Positions 7,998-16,821 of a stretch of DNA of 47,423 nt are shown in pieces. The DNA lies in assembly GCA_937998875.1 (NCBI GenBank), contig CALLBO010000067.1, positions 1 to 47,423 on the forward strand, in the 5' to 3' direction. Every line of letters starts with the position of its first letter. Position 1 is the stretch's first letter. The position numbers and the translations under genes were made by a program. The notes beneath the pieces are model-generated. The model searched no databases and had not been told where the DNA came from. It saw nothing but the letters and a program-made list of their open reading frames with translations. The DNA is from an uncultured Granulosicoccaceae bacterium (GTDB taxonomy: Bacteria; Pseudomonadota; Gammaproteobacteria; Granulosicoccales; Granulosicoccaceae).

Positions 7998-9689
7998 TCA
8001 GAATCCGCGACACATGCAGGATGATTTGACGGAACCGTCACTCATACTCATCGCAATTTGAAGCTTTTTTTCAAGCTCAGGCAATTCAACATTTTCACCC
8101 CGCACTCTAAGACACTCTACCAGTCCGTGTAAGGCCCATACATTATCGGGGTGCTGTGCACATCGATAGAGTTTGTTGTTCAGTCCGAGATCAGTGCGAT
8201 AGATGTCTTCTGCTTCTTCATAGTGACCCTGCTCTGTCAACAACGCTGCCAGTGCGTGACGTGGAGGATGCATCCATGCCCAGGGTTCAGTGTATTCAAG
8301 ATTGTCATCGCGAATTACAGACTCTCTGAGATGATCAAACGCTTCTTCATAATTGCCTTTGTGATAGGCAAGCTCCCCATCCAGCATCTTCTCACCAACA
8401 CCCAGAGTAGTCACCGCAGGATTATTAAAGAATTTTCTATTCGATGGGATCTTCGCTACCGACTGGTGAAACAATCTTTTCTGCTCTTCGGCCGCTGAAA
8501 TCTCTTTTAGCGCTGCATAGGCAACCCCTTTCGCATAATGATGCATCGCAATTGAAGTGCAATACAGCTCTGCATCCGATGGTAATGGAGACTCAATAAT
8601 CTCCTGCCACCTGCCAAAGCGTACCAACACATGCATCTTCATGGAGTAATATCCCTCCATCGTATACAGCACCTGGGGCTGGTCGGTATGCCGCAATACG
8701 TCCTCAGACAACGTGTCACACATTTTATTAGCAGCGGCCAAAGCAGGCTGATACTGACCCAGAAACATGCACGTATACATCATCATATGCAGATCATGGC
8801 AACGCGCGGTGGTATAAAAATTATACGGTCCGGCGTAGGCGAGATACTTATCATCCGACGCGATTGATGCCTCGCTAACAATCCGGGCTTTGTCATACTC
8901 ACCACACAACACATACGTATGGCCGGGCATATGATTCAAATGACCCGCATCAGGGCAAAGATCCGCCAGCAAATCTGCAGACCGCATGGCCTGTTCCGGT
9001 TCATCAGACATTTCTGTGCAATGAATGTGTAAGTGCAGAATTGCCGGGTTCGGTGGACAGCCTGCTGCCTCATTCATTGCTATAGATCGCTCAATAACCT
9101 GCAGCGCTTCCAGCGTATCTGCACCAACAGCGGGTACTCCACGTTTTACATCCCACAACTTCCACGGCGTTCGACACATCAATGCCTCGGCAAACAGGGC
9201 GGCAATATCGTGATCTTGTGGATGATCTTTGTACACTTGACGCATTGCATCAGCGTAGTCATCATCCCACCGGTTGTAGTCCGGCAACTCTACCGGATGC
9301 GGTTTTTGAAATCTCTGCGCCAGCGCTTGTACTAGTTGATTTTCCAGATCGGTGGCCGTCTCACTATAAGACATGGCTTGTTGGATATGCTGGTAGCAGA
9401 AGCTCGTTTTCTGCAATGCTTCTGCTTCACTGAAGTCGCACCATGCATAGTTGTAAAACGGACCGGCCGCATAGGCCATACCCCAGTGCGCCATCACACA
9501 AGCTGGATCGTACTCCAAAGCCTGCTGGAAGCAGTTAACACCCTCTTCCTGATTAAAGCCATAGCACCAGTTCAAGCCTTGATTGAACCAACGCTGCGCT
9601 TCGGTGGAGCTGGTGGAGATTTCTCTGGTGTGACTGCCGAGATCGAACAGATCGATACCGTGCTGCGCAGCGCCGTTCAGTCCAGGCAT
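7998..9689 (-). CDS. large TPR-repeat protein of unknown function
   Basis: 563 residues, no signal peptide or membrane segment. Tetratricopeptide-like helical repeats are evident: WFNQGLNWCYGFNQEEGV then CFQQALEYDPACVMAHWGMA (33-72), NHMPGHTYVLCGEYDKARIV, a repeat near AYHKGNYEEAFDHLRESV, and LLTEQGHYEEAEDIY. Several cysteine- and histidine-containing conserved motifs (HLHIHCTEMSD, HLNHMPGHTY) look like those of a widespread uncharacterised bacterial TPR family. The start ATG at 9689 lies 2 bp after the aroQ stop, so the two are probably cotranscribed and translationally coupled. The stop is only 8 bp from the repeat element. Confidence 0.85.
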   Translation of the reverse strand: MPGLNGAAQHGIDLFDLGSHTREISTSSTEAQRWFNQGLNWCYGFNQEEGVNCFQQALEYDPACVMAHWGMAYAAGPFYNYAWCDFSEAEALQKTSFCYQHIQQAMSYSETATDLENQLVQALAQRFQKPHPVELPDYNRWDDDYADAMRQVYKDHPQDHDIAALFAEALMCRTPWKLWDVKRGVPAVGADTLEALQVIERSIAMNEAAGCPPNPAILHLHIHCTEMSDEPEQAMRSADLLADLCPDAGHLNHMPGHTYVLCGEYDKARIVSEASIASDDKYLAYAGPYNFYTTARCHDLHMMMYTCMFLGQYQPALAAANKMCDTLSEDVLRHTDQPQVLYTMEGYYSMKMHVLVRFGRWQEIIESPLPSDAELYCTSIAMHHYAKGVAYAALKEISAAEEQKRLFHQSVAKIPSNRKFFNNPAVTTLGVGEKMLDGELAYHKGNYEEAFDHLRESVIRDDNLEYTEPWAWMHPPRHALAALLTEQGHYEEAEDIYRTDLGLNNKLYRCAQHPDNVWALHGLVECLRVRGENVELPELEKKLQIAMSMSDGSVKSSCMCRGF

Positions 9690-9691
9690 AA

Positions 9692-10135
9692 TCAGTCAGA
9701 GTTCAGCAGGGTGCCCATACGCTGAAGCGCCAGTTCATAACCCTCAACACCAAAGCCGATGATTGTACCTTCAGCACGTAACGTAACGTAGGAGTGGTGT
9801 CTGAAACTCTCACGTTGATGAATATTGGAAACATGCACTTCCAACACCGGTCCTTCGAACGTGTTCAGCGCATCCAGAATCGCAATAGAGGTGTGACTGT
9901 ACGCACCGGCATTTATAATAATGCCACCGCTGTCTTCACGCGCATCGTGAATCCAGTCCACAAGCTGGCCTTCATAATTGGACTGCTGAAAACGTGTCTG
10001 CAAGCCGAGGGTAGACGCCAACTCACTACATTTGCTTTCGACATCTGCCAGCGTATCGTGACCGTAGATTTCCGGCTGCCTCTTACCCAGCAGATTCAGG
10101 TTGGGGCCATTCAGGAAAGTGACTAGCTTACTCAT
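9692..10135 (-). CDS. aroQ: type II 3-dehydroquinate dehydratase
   Basis: Converts 3-dehydroquinate to 3-dehydroshikimate in the shikimate pathway (or in quinate breakdown). 147 residues, the normal length of the dodecameric type II enzyme. The signature is complete: [19 protein letters not shown] near 7-25, which contains the catalytic Tyr24 and lid Arg19; [49 protein letters not shown]; and [11 protein letters not shown]. It is not next to accB/accC, the frequent arrangement. Here it leads a two-gene unit with the TPR protein. Confidence 0.95.
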   Translation of the reverse strand: MSKLVTFLNGPNLNLLGKRQPEIYGHDTLADVESKCSELASTLGLQTRFQQSNYEGQLVDWIHDAREDSGGIIINAGAYSHTSIAILDALNTFEGPVLEVHVSNIHQRESFRHHSYVTLRAEGTIIGFGVEGYELALQRMGTLLNSD

Positions 10136-10247
10136 CGAGTTGATCTTTAAAATTGACTACGTGAAGTATAGCGTCACTGCGGATTATCTGTTTCACCGAA
10201 TAGCACCCACAGCCACATTTTGACTCACTCTGCAAACCCTGGTTGAT

Positions 10248-10691
10248 TCACTCTGCAAACTCTGGCTGCAAACTCTGGCCGACCCGAAAGACATGGCCAT
10301 CCGGATGACGGATATGCATTTCTCGAACATTCCACGGCATATCGGTCGGGGGAAAAGTAACTTCCACCCCGGCGGCGGCGCATTCTGCAAAGGCCGCATC
10401 GACATCATCTACCCACAGTGACATCCAGACACCTTTATCAGAGGATTCGTCAGTCGCATCACCAAATGTTGAGATATTAGTCCTTTTGCCGCGCCCACCC
10501 TGCCCGTCGCAGCATAAAAATATCTCGCAACGACTCTGGTTTCTACTTCGGTCATCACTCTGGCAAACTGACCCGAAACCTACAGGCTCACCCCACTGAA
10601 AACCAATTTTCCAGCCGATGGATTCAAACCATTTAAAACTCGCCTGAATATCTGAGACATTCAGTATCGGAGTAAGACTACTAACTTTCAT
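10248..10691 (-). CDS. VOC-superfamily (glyoxalase/bleomycin-resistance fold) protein
   Basis: 147 residues with the two beta-alpha-beta-beta-beta modules of the vicinal-oxygen-chelate fold: SLTPILNVSDIQASFKWFES at the N-terminus and WMSLWVDDVDAAFAECAAAG in the second half, ending in REMHIRHPDGHVFRVGQ. The WNVREMHIRHPDGH motif is common to this subfamily. Substrate unknown. The gene lies 29 bp downstream of the kinase gene on the same strand and may be read through from it. The final codons and the sequence just past the stop contain three near copies of CTGCAAACTCTGG (10228-10275), suggesting local tandem duplication at the 3' end. Confidence 0.85.
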   Translation of the reverse strand: MKVSSLTPILNVSDIQASFKWFESIGWKIGFQWGEPVGFGSVCQSDDRSRNQSRCEIFLCCDGQGGRGKRTNISTFGDATDESSDKGVWMSLWVDDVDAAFAECAAAGVEVTFPPTDMPWNVREMHIRHPDGHVFRVGQSLQPEFAE

Positions 10692-10720
10692 TGCAATCTG
10701 CCTGGCGCTTCTAACAGACG

Positions 10721-11968
10721 CTACGATACCGGAAAACGTACAGTGAAACAGGCTCCACCGAGCGATTCCGCCACTCCGGGTATTAACTCCGCCCGATGAT
10801 GCAATGCTATGCGGGATACTACGGCAAGACCTAATCCAAATCCTTTTGAACTCTCACCGCGCTGGAATGGCTTAAGTAGATTCTCCACCTTGTCAAGGCT
10901 CAGTCCAGGTCCGTCATCTGCCACGATCAATTCAATAGAATTGTTGCGCGATTGCACTTGAACCTCAACCTTTGTCATTGCGTGATTTACCGCATTCTGC
11001 AAAAGATTATTCACCAGTGTGCCAAGGTGATCTATCGAACCAAATACTGTACCCGACAGATTCCCAGCGCGCAGGGTCACCTCAACAGACTCGTCTGCAT
11101 ACTGAGCCACGCACTCTGCTGCCAGATCGGCAAGATTAATCTGTTCTTTGATGACATCATCCATTACATTGTCAAGCCGTGCGAAGCGCAGCAGAGAATC
11201 TATTTGTGATTCCATTTCATCCAGATCACTACTGACTCTGGATAAATACTGCGCTCGAGCTTCTGGCTGATCAGAAACTGCCATTGTGTCTATGCCGAAC
11301 CTTAATCTCGCCAAAGGAGTTCTCAAGTCATGACTAACAGCTGAAGTTAGCAGCTTATTGTCATCTACCTGGTTCTGGATTCTTTCTGCCATGCGATTAA
11401 ATTCCTTTTCTATATCTGCGATATATGAAATTCCCTGACTGTCCACACGGCTGTTTAGGTTACCACTACCGAACTCCATCGAGGCCTTGCGAAGCAAACC
11501 CAGCCTGCGCAGCAGGGGTTTTAGCCATAGCAGTACCAAAGCCAACGTTCCAATATAAAACATACTGGTAAAAAGAATTTGCAAACCGGGTTTTGCGCTA
11601 TCCAGCGCTGGTATATCCTCCAGCGATAAGACTTGCAGATGATTTGGGATGTAGTAGTTTAAAGACAAACCTGTGTCTGATTCGAGCACAACAGGTTCAC
11701 CTGACTTTAGCTGCGTCAGTATCGATTCCGGCAGGGAAAACTCTTCAACAGGTGTTACAGTTGCGGCATATCCGCTGGAGTCCATAAACTCGTCCAGATT
11801 ACCGACATTATTCATCGCCAATGCCATATCACTACCTATGGCGGTGATAACAGACAGATAATCTTCATCTGTGTCTGATACTCGTGAGAACAAAGCATCC
11901 AGCGCCCATCCCAGGCCGAAGATTGAAACCAGAACGACCAACAACAACGAAAATGTCAGGGAACGCAT
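10721..11968 (-). CDS. rstB: sensor histidine kinase (RstB-like)
   Basis: Membrane sensor kinase, partner of the regulator just upstream. From the start MRSLTFSLLL (ATG 11968; an ATG at 12007 is also in frame and would overlap the regulator gene) it has TM1 at about 3-23, a periplasmic domain of about 105 residues, TM2 at about 133-150, and a HAMP domain with EFGSGNLNSRV. The H-box is SAVSHDLRTPLARLRF with phospho-acceptor His213. The N-box is NNLLQNAVNHA, followed by VADDGPGLS and KGFGLGLAVVSRIALHH. Size, the SHDLRTPLARLRF box and operon context resemble E. coli RstB. The signal sensed is unknown. Confidence 0.88.
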   Translation of the reverse strand: MRSLTFSLLLVVLVSIFGLGWALDALFSRVSDTDEDYLSVITAIGSDMALAMNNVGNLDEFMDSSGYAATVTPVEEFSLPESILTQLKSGEPVVLESDTGLSLNYYIPNHLQVLSLEDIPALDSAKPGLQILFTSMFYIGTLALVLLWLKPLLRRLGLLRKASMEFGSGNLNSRVDSQGISYIADIEKEFNRMAERIQNQVDDNKLLTSAVSHDLRTPLARLRFGIDTMAVSDQPEARAQYLSRVSSDLDEMESQIDSLLRFARLDNVMDDVIKEQINLADLAAECVAQYADESVEVTLRAGNLSGTVFGSIDHLGTLVNNLLQNAVNHAMTKVEVQVQSRNNSIELIVADDGPGLSLDKVENLLKPFQRGESSKGFGLGLAVVSRIALHHRAELIPGVAESLGGACFTVRFPVS

Positions 11969-11996
11969 TGATGAACGCTCTGCATCAACATGCCAC

Positions 11997-12725
11997 TCAC
12001 CACGCATCCGCCACAAACATATACCCCTTACCCCAGACCGTTTTTATTTTTTGTGGTGGCTGACTGGTATCGCCCAGTTTCTTGCGCAGGCGTGAGACCA
12101 GAATATCAACTGATCGATTAAAGCCATCATACTCAATACCACGCATCGCACCGACCATGTCATCACGACTCATCACAATATTAGCGTTTTCACTGAGCAA
12201 CCAGCAGAGATCAAACTCATGCGTTGATAGTTCTACCGCTTGCCCTGCCATTAACACGCTCCGGGACTCGGCATTAATTTCCAGCTCTCCAAAAATGCGG
12301 CTATTCTTACTTGACGGAACCGTCTCTCCACGCGACAGAAGTGATTGAACCCTGGCGAGCAATGCACGGGGCCTGACTGGTTTAATCAGGTAGTCATTTG
12401 CACCCGCCTCTATACCAGACACTTCGTCGCTTTCCTCCCCCCTTGCGGTCAGCATCAGTACCGGTTTGTGATAAAAGCTTCTTACCTCATGACAAACCTC
12501 AAAGCCATCCTTCGATGGCAGGTTTACGTCCAGAATAACCAGTGCCGGCTCATCGGTACGAATCATCTCAACTGCCTCATCACCGCGATTCGCAACCGTA
12601 ACAACATAGCCACTGTCTATAAGAAAATCGCTGATCCACTGTGCAAGAGAGGCATCATCCTCCACTACCATGATATGAGTGGCGTCACTATGAGTGGTAG
12701 TAAAAGTCACTAAAAGATCCGCCAT
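11997..12725 (-). CDS. rstA: OmpR/PhoB-family response regulator (RstA-like)
   Basis: 242 residues. The receiver domain contains the acidic pair in VVEDDAS, phospho-acceptor Asp66 in VILDVNLPSKDG, Thr in MLTARGE, and Lys115 in DYLIKPVRPRALLARV. The C-terminal winged helix ends RLRKKLGDTSQPPQKIKTVW-GKGYMFV. It resembles E. coli RstA, and boxes matching the RstA consensus lie upstream of the operon (14012-14086), which supports the assignment. Its ATG (12725) overlaps the DUF3019 stop by 16 bp, and the kinase gene follows directly, so coupling is likely. The start could alternatively be an internal codon nearer to HIMVVEDD. Confidence 0.9.
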   Translation of the reverse strand: MADLLVTFTTTHSDATHIMVVEDDASLAQWISDFLIDSGYVVTVANRGDEAVEMIRTDEPALVILDVNLPSKDGFEVCHEVRSFYHKPVLMLTARGEESDEVSGIEAGANDYLIKPVRPRALLARVQSLLSRGETVPSSKNSRIFGELEINAESRSVLMAGQAVELSTHEFDLCWLLSENANIVMSRDDMVGAMRGIEYDGFNRSVDILVSRLRKKLGDTSQPPQKIKTVWGKGYMFVADAW

Positions 12726-13102
12726 GAAGTTCGACGGCTGCTTCGGTTTTTATACACCCAAGCAATGCTCACGTCTGTTTCTGCAACCCTCCCTTCACTA
12801 TTGTGAAGATAGAACTTCACATTCTTACTGGACTCTACCTCATACCGATATCTCCCAAAGGTTACATTGCTCCAGCAGTGAACCGGTTCGGCCCGATCTT
12901 CAACCAGAAGACAATAGTTACCTGTTTCCGGTGCCTTAAATCTCAACAAAACACGTTGATAACAGGTTTGGCCTTTTCTGAGCGCTACACACCGATTCGG
13001 CTTGGCGTTAAACTCCAGACCAGATTGTAAGCCAATCTGAGCACCAGCGGAGGAAACGATCAACAAAGTACTCAGGGCCGTGAAAATCCGGGTAATCTTC
13101 AT
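12710..13102 (-). CDS. DUF3019-type periplasmic protein
   Basis: About 130 residues. MKITRIFTALSTLLIVSSAGA is a signal peptide; another ATG three codons earlier (13111) is equally possible. The mature part carries FNAKPNRCVALRKGQTCYQRV, an NYCLLVEDRAEPVHCW segment and SIAWVYKNRSSRR. The paired cysteines and spacing match DUF3019, a small family I know as a neighbour of RstA-like regulators and MipA/OmpV proteins in Gammaproteobacteria. Function unknown. It is placed between the porin and the regulator in the same operon, which points to a role in sensing or envelope homeostasis. Confidence 0.75.
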   Translation of the reverse strand: MKITRIFTALSTLLIVSSAGAQIGLQSGLEFNAKPNRCVALRKGQTCYQRVLLRFKAPETGNYCLLVEDRAEPVHCWSNVTFGRYRYEVESSKNVKFYLHNSEGRVAETDVSIAWVYKNRSSRRTSWRIF

Positions 13103-13120
13103 TCCATACATGTCTCGCCC

Positions 13121-13954
13121 CTATCCCGATTGGAAGACGCGATAAAAACCGGCTTGCACAGTGTACATATCATCACCTTGCGCCAGTGGGCTATCACTCA
13201 CCGACTTTGGCAATAGCGAATATTCAGCACCAGTACGAAAAATCCACTTCTCATTAATAGGTAACGTTGCACCGATTTGAAGTGTAGGGAGGAATCCATC
13301 ATCTGCTTTATAAGCGGTGAGAGTGGCACTGGACTCTTCATCACTTACATTAAAGTAGTGTTGGATTACTCTCTTGGAAAAGTACCGCACACCTGCCAGA
13401 CCATGCAGATTCCAGTTACGGTACTGAAATTTTCGTCCGAACTGAGCCGCAGCAACCACGCCTTCGTGCTCACCACCGACGTCGCGAAGTAGCTCAAGCT
13501 GCACTTGGTTATCACCAAAATAATGATTGCTGCGAACACCGAGGCTGATATCACCTTCTCGATCAGTCACAGATTCAAAACCTATGTATTCGTCACGTTC
13601 AATATCGTCGAACATCGTCGTAGCGACGATATCAATGCCCATCTCATCAGTCGCATACGCGTTGTAGCCTAGCGTGATATCGCTAAAGCTGTCTTCAATA
13701 ATCTCTGCAAAAAAACCGCGGTACTCAAGCCGCGCCTGCAAGCCGATATGGATTGAAAGCTGGAGGTCACCAGAATCTTCCGCTTCCTGATCATTGAACC
13801 CGACCAGTGGTAATTGCCCGGCAAAAAATCCAAAACCAAGTTCGAGAAAGCTTTCATTGCCCGGTTCATCATTGCGAATATCTCTGGCTATATCTGCGGC
13901 CTGCAGGCCCTGGCTAGCCAGTAGTGCGGTCACTAGAACTATTACGTTTTTCAT
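13121..13954 (-). CDS. MipA/OmpV-family outer membrane protein
   Basis: Outer-membrane beta-barrel, 277 residues. The start is MKNVIVLVTALLASQGLQA, a clean signal peptide, rather than the in-frame ATG at 14002. Amphipathic strands alternate through the protein, and the family hallmarks HYFNVSDEES with a following YKADDGFLPT segment are present. The C-terminus ends MYTVQAGFYRVFQSG, suitable for barrel assembly. The first gene of a four-gene operon with DUF3019, RstA-like and RstB-like genes (gaps 18 bp, then overlaps). RstA-like boxes and a 14-bp palindrome lie 47-133 bp upstream, so control by the encoded regulator is likely. MipA proteins scaffold murein enzymes or act as small-solute porins; which applies here is unknown. 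Confidence 0.85.
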   Translation of the reverse strand: MKNVIVLVTALLASQGLQAADIARDIRNDEPGNESFLELGFGFFAGQLPLVGFNDQEAEDSGDLQLSIHIGLQARLEYRGFFAEIIEDSFSDITLGYNAYATDEMGIDIVATTMFDDIERDEYIGFESVTDREGDISLGVRSNHYFGDNQVQLELLRDVGGEHEGVVAAAQFGRKFQYRNWNLHGLAGVRYFSKRVIQHYFNVSDEESSATLTAYKADDGFLPTLQIGATLPINEKWIFRTGAEYSLLPKSVSDSPLAQGDDMYTVQAGFYRVFQSG

Positions 13955-14000
13955 TTTGAGTGGTTTCCATTTGATCACGTAACCAGTTTGCGGCCAAATC

Positions 14001-14087
14001 ACAGATAAATCTGTAACAGGATGTAATTAGCGATAACTTTCAATGGTCAAAATACATTGTGTTACAGGTAGTTACAGGCTGTTACAG
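14001..14087. promoter_or_regulatory. cluster of RstA-box-like sites in the divergent promoter region
   Basis: Four sequences close to the E. coli RstA consensus TACATNTNGTTACA lie between the porin and hydrolase genes. Minus strand: 14012-14025 (TACATCCTGTTACA, one mismatch). Plus strand: 14053-14066 (TACATTGTGTTACA, one mismatch), 14063-14076 (TACAGGTAGTTACA, one mismatch) and 14073-14086 (TACAGGCTGTTACA, two mismatches). The plus-strand sites overlap because GTTACAG repeats exactly every 10 bp at 14061, 14071 and 14081. A palindrome ACAGAT-AA-ATCTGT (14001-14014) adjoins the minus-strand box. Confidence 0.65.
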
Positions 14088-14145
14088 ATCCAGCGGCGAT
14101 GTGCCCCTAGTCTTTTCGCTCCAACCGCAACAGAGTAGAACGAAA

Positions 14146-15594
14146 ATGACCAGGACAGCAATACTTACAATTCTATTAATGACCGGGCCGTACCTCATTG
14201 GCTGTGATTCAGATAATGATTCAAAGGGTGATGGTGATATTGCAACAACATTGAACTGGACCGACTGTGGCGAGGCGGGCCTTCAGTGTGCGACCTTGTC
14301 CGTCCCAATGAACTACCTCGAAACTGAAGCTGACACTATAGATATGGCGCTTATCAGGCACGCAGCGTCGAGTGTTCGCAGGGGAGTGCTTTTGTTGAAT
14401 CCGGGAGGACCCGGTGGATCAGGCGTCATGCTGTTGGAGGATCTGATCACCTTCGACGCATTTCCTGAGTCTGTTCTGGAGTCATTTGATCTGATTGGAT
14501 TTGATCCAAGGGGTATTGGTGAAAGCCGCCCGGTTGATTGCACCGAGTTTGGACTAAACGATATTGATGAGTACCCTATCGACGTATCAGCTGCCACTGT
14601 AATGCACGCTGACTACACATCATTTGCATCTGGTTGTGCAGAAAAGTACGGTAATTATCTGCAACATCTCGGCTCTGCAAATGTCGTTCGTGATATGGAC
14701 GAGATACGCAAGGCCATCGGAGATGAGAAGATAAATTTTATCGGTTACTCCTACGGCACTCGCCTCGGTGCTCTGTACCTGCAGATATATCCAGGTAGGA
14801 GTGGCCAGTTTGTCCTTGATGCCAGTCTTCCACCACAATCGGCAATCTCTATGCTTATATCCGGTCAACTTGATCTGATGCAGACAAATATCAAAAGAGT
14901 ACTCAGTACCTGCCTGAAAGAAAACCCTGACTGCTCCCCGGACGGATTACTTATCCAACTTAACGAGAGAATCGTAAACCTGATCTCGACAAACACATTT
15001 GAATCGGCCGAATCTATTGACCTGGTCGGTGAAATAGTGATTTCCGCAACCCTTGATCTGGAATTTGCAGAGCTTGCAGCCGAACCGTTAATAAGCTACA
15101 TCGAGAGCGGAGACTTGTCTGCGTTTTTACCATTGGCTGATTTTATGGATTCTCCGGCAAATGATGAGGACGACGAGGAGGACAATGCCACAGCAGAAGT
15201 CGCGGTGATGTGTGCTGACGATGCAGCCAGGCCGGATGCGACAGAACTGATAACTGTCCTGGAAGACTACAACGGTAGATCAGATCTTTTCGCAGAGTAC
15301 CTTATTCCGGCAATTGGAATGTGTAGTGGCTGGCCGGAAGCGATTGAACCTCTGCCACCAATCGCGGTAGACACCGCACCTGTGTCTCTTGTCATTGGAG
15401 GCACTAACGACGCGCAAACACCGTTGCAGTGGTCAGAATCTATGGCAAACAGCATCGGTGGACTATTTATAACGTCCGAACACTCAGGTCATACCTCTGC
15501 CTTTAACGGTAGCAGTGAGTGCATCAACGATATTGTCGAAGCGTTTCTGGTAGAGAACACCCTACCCGACAATCTCTATTGCGGTCAGGAGTAG
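14146..15594 (+). CDS. alpha/beta hydrolase lipoprotein with TAP-like C-terminus
   Basis: Probable secreted serine peptidase/esterase of the tripeptidyl-aminopeptidase-like family, 482 residues. The start MTRTAILTILLMTGPYLIGC gives a lipoprotein signal with lipobox LIGC and lipidated Cys20; an upstream in-frame ATG at 14059 lies inside the operator cluster and is rejected. The oxyanion region is LLNPGGPGGSG. The nucleophile elbow is FIGYSYGTRLGA. The TAP-like C-terminal domain supplies Asp in VIGGTNDAQTP and His in EHSGHTSAF, and paired cysteines occur through the chain. An acidic insertion rich in D/E (near DEDDEEDN) is unusual. Divergent from the MipA/OmpV operon, sharing its control region. 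Terminator follows the stop. Confidence 0.9.
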   Translation: MTRTAILTILLMTGPYLIGCDSDNDSKGDGDIATTLNWTDCGEAGLQCATLSVPMNYLETEADTIDMALIRHAASSVRRGVLLLNPGGPGGSGVMLLEDLITFDAFPESVLESFDLIGFDPRGIGESRPVDCTEFGLNDIDEYPIDVSAATVMHADYTSFASGCAEKYGNYLQHLGSANVVRDMDEIRKAIGDEKINFIGYSYGTRLGALYLQIYPGRSGQFVLDASLPPQSAISMLISGQLDLMQTNIKRVLSTCLKENPDCSPDGLLIQLNERIVNLISTNTFESAESIDLVGEIVISATLDLEFAELAAEPLISYIESGDLSAFLPLADFMDSPANDEDDEEDNATAEVAVMCADDAARPDATELITVLEDYNGRSDLFAEYLIPAIGMCSGWPEAIEPLPPIAVDTAPVSLVIGGTNDAQTPLQWSESMANSIGGLFITSEHSGHTSAFNGSSECINDIVEAFLVENTLPDNLYCGQE

Positions 15595-15610
15595 CAGGTA
15601 ATTATCTATA

Positions 15611-15637
15611 GAATGCAGCGCACCTGCTGCATTCTTT
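15611..15637 (+). terminator. intrinsic terminator after the hydrolase gene
   Basis: A perfect 9-bp stem GAATGCAGC (15611-15619) and GCTGCATTC (15626-15634) with a 6-base loop is followed by TTTCT. It lies 16 bp past the hydrolase stop and just before the convergent MFS gene, so it may serve both strands. Confidence 0.75.
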
Positions 15638-15657
15638 CTATTGAACGGCTGTACTAA

Positions 15658-16821
15658 CTACACCTTATCGCTAACTGGCTTAATCTCGGCGGCCAGGAAA
15701 AAAGTCAATAATGCGCAGGGCGCGAGACACAACAGTGCGAATCTCAGGCTCAGCAATTCAGACAGAAATCCGATTATCGGTGGAGCGAACAAAAACGCAG
15801 AAAACGATATCATCGTCATTGCAGCAACATTATCGGCAGACGATTTACCCGGTCTGCGAGCGGCTGCCGTCACCGCCAGCGGATAAACGATGGCCACTCC
15901 CATACCACTCAGGGCAGCGCCAACAAACGCAACCAGAACGTTTGGCGAGACCGAAAACAAAGCAATACCGGCAGCCGCTGCAATACCAGACACCTGTACA
16001 ATCAACTGTTCACTGAAAAGATCACGAATTTTGTCCCCTGACAGTCTCACCGCGGCCATTACAATAGAGAAGAATGAATAGGTAATGCTGATCAATAGCG
16101 GTGATGCATCGAGTATTGATCGCATAAACACAGCAGACCAATCTATAAAAGCACCCTCTACCAACATAATGCCAATCGGCATCACACACAGCAGCGCAAT
16201 AGCTTTTGAAGGCAGCCTGAACAGAGAGGAATCTTCTGTTGACGAAAGCTTTTGTTTCGCGACAGAATTGAGGATCGGCAATTGCGAGGAGGTAGTGAAG
16301 CCTGCTACTGCCAGCAGTGGCATCACAATGATGAAGTGCTTTTCTATTGGCACTCCTATCTGGGCGACAGCCCCGCCGGCCAGCGCACCGAACATTGAAC
16401 CCAGACTCCAGAATCCGTGACAACGTGACATGATTTTTGTGCCTAAGTGCTGTTCCAGCCTGTCTGCCTCTGTATTCATCGCCACTTCCACCAAACCGAT
16501 GGTCAGGCCGCACACCAATAACACAGCCATAAACGCGAGTTGAGTCGGTGCCAACGCCGGCAATATGAATGACAGCGCCCACAATGGCAGGAACACCTGG
16601 CAGGCACGCCGCAGACTACCCAGCAACTCAATGATACGAGCCGCAACGAAAAGACCAACCAGCGTTCCCAGTGGCAGCGCCAGCAAACTCAGACCGAGTT
16701 GGCCATCACTGAGGGAAAGCTTGTCTTTAATATCGGGAATACGCGGAATCCATGTACCAAGCACACCGGATTCGATGAAAAAAATGCCAAAAATGGCGTA
16801 GGTAAATTTTCTGGATGACAT
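15658..16821 (-). CDS. MFS transporter (YbjJ-like)
   Basis: Inner-membrane major facilitator with about 12 hydrophobic segments, 387 residues from MSSRKFTYAIFGIFF (ATG 16821). Residues added by the upstream ATG at 16917 are not membrane-protein-like. The N-terminal block GTWIPRIPDIKDKLSLSDGQ, followed by LGLSLLALPLGTLVGL, is characteristic of the YbjJ-type MFS subfamily. LEVAMNTEADRLEQ-like helix 4 residues (LVEVAMNTEADRLEQ) are also conserved in that group. Substrate unknown; efflux or sugar/amino-acid-like uptake are both possible. Convergent with the hydrolase gene. Confidence 0.85.
   Translation of the reverse strand: MSSRKFTYAIFGIFFIESGVLGTWIPRIPDIKDKLSLSDGQLGLSLLALPLGTLVGLFVAARIIELLGSLRRACQVFLPLWALSFILPALAPTQLAFMAVLLVCGLTIGLVEVAMNTEADRLEQHLGTKIMSRCHGFWSLGSMFGALAGGAVAQIGVPIEKHFIIVMPLLAVAGFTTSSQLPILNSVAKQKLSSTEDSSLFRLPSKAIALLCVMPIGIMLVEGAFIDWSAVFMRSILDASPLLISITYSFFSIVMAAVRLSGDKIRDLFSEQLIVQVSGIAAAAGIALFSVSPNVLVAFVGAALSGMGVAIVYPLAVTAAARRPGKSSADNVAAMTMISFSAFLFAPPIIGFLSELLSLRFALLCLAPCALLTFFLAAEIKPVSDKV

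Noticed and set aside
16022..16582. 186-residue minus-strand ORF
   Set aside because: Alternative frame inside the MFS gene, whose own frame gives clear transporter motifs.
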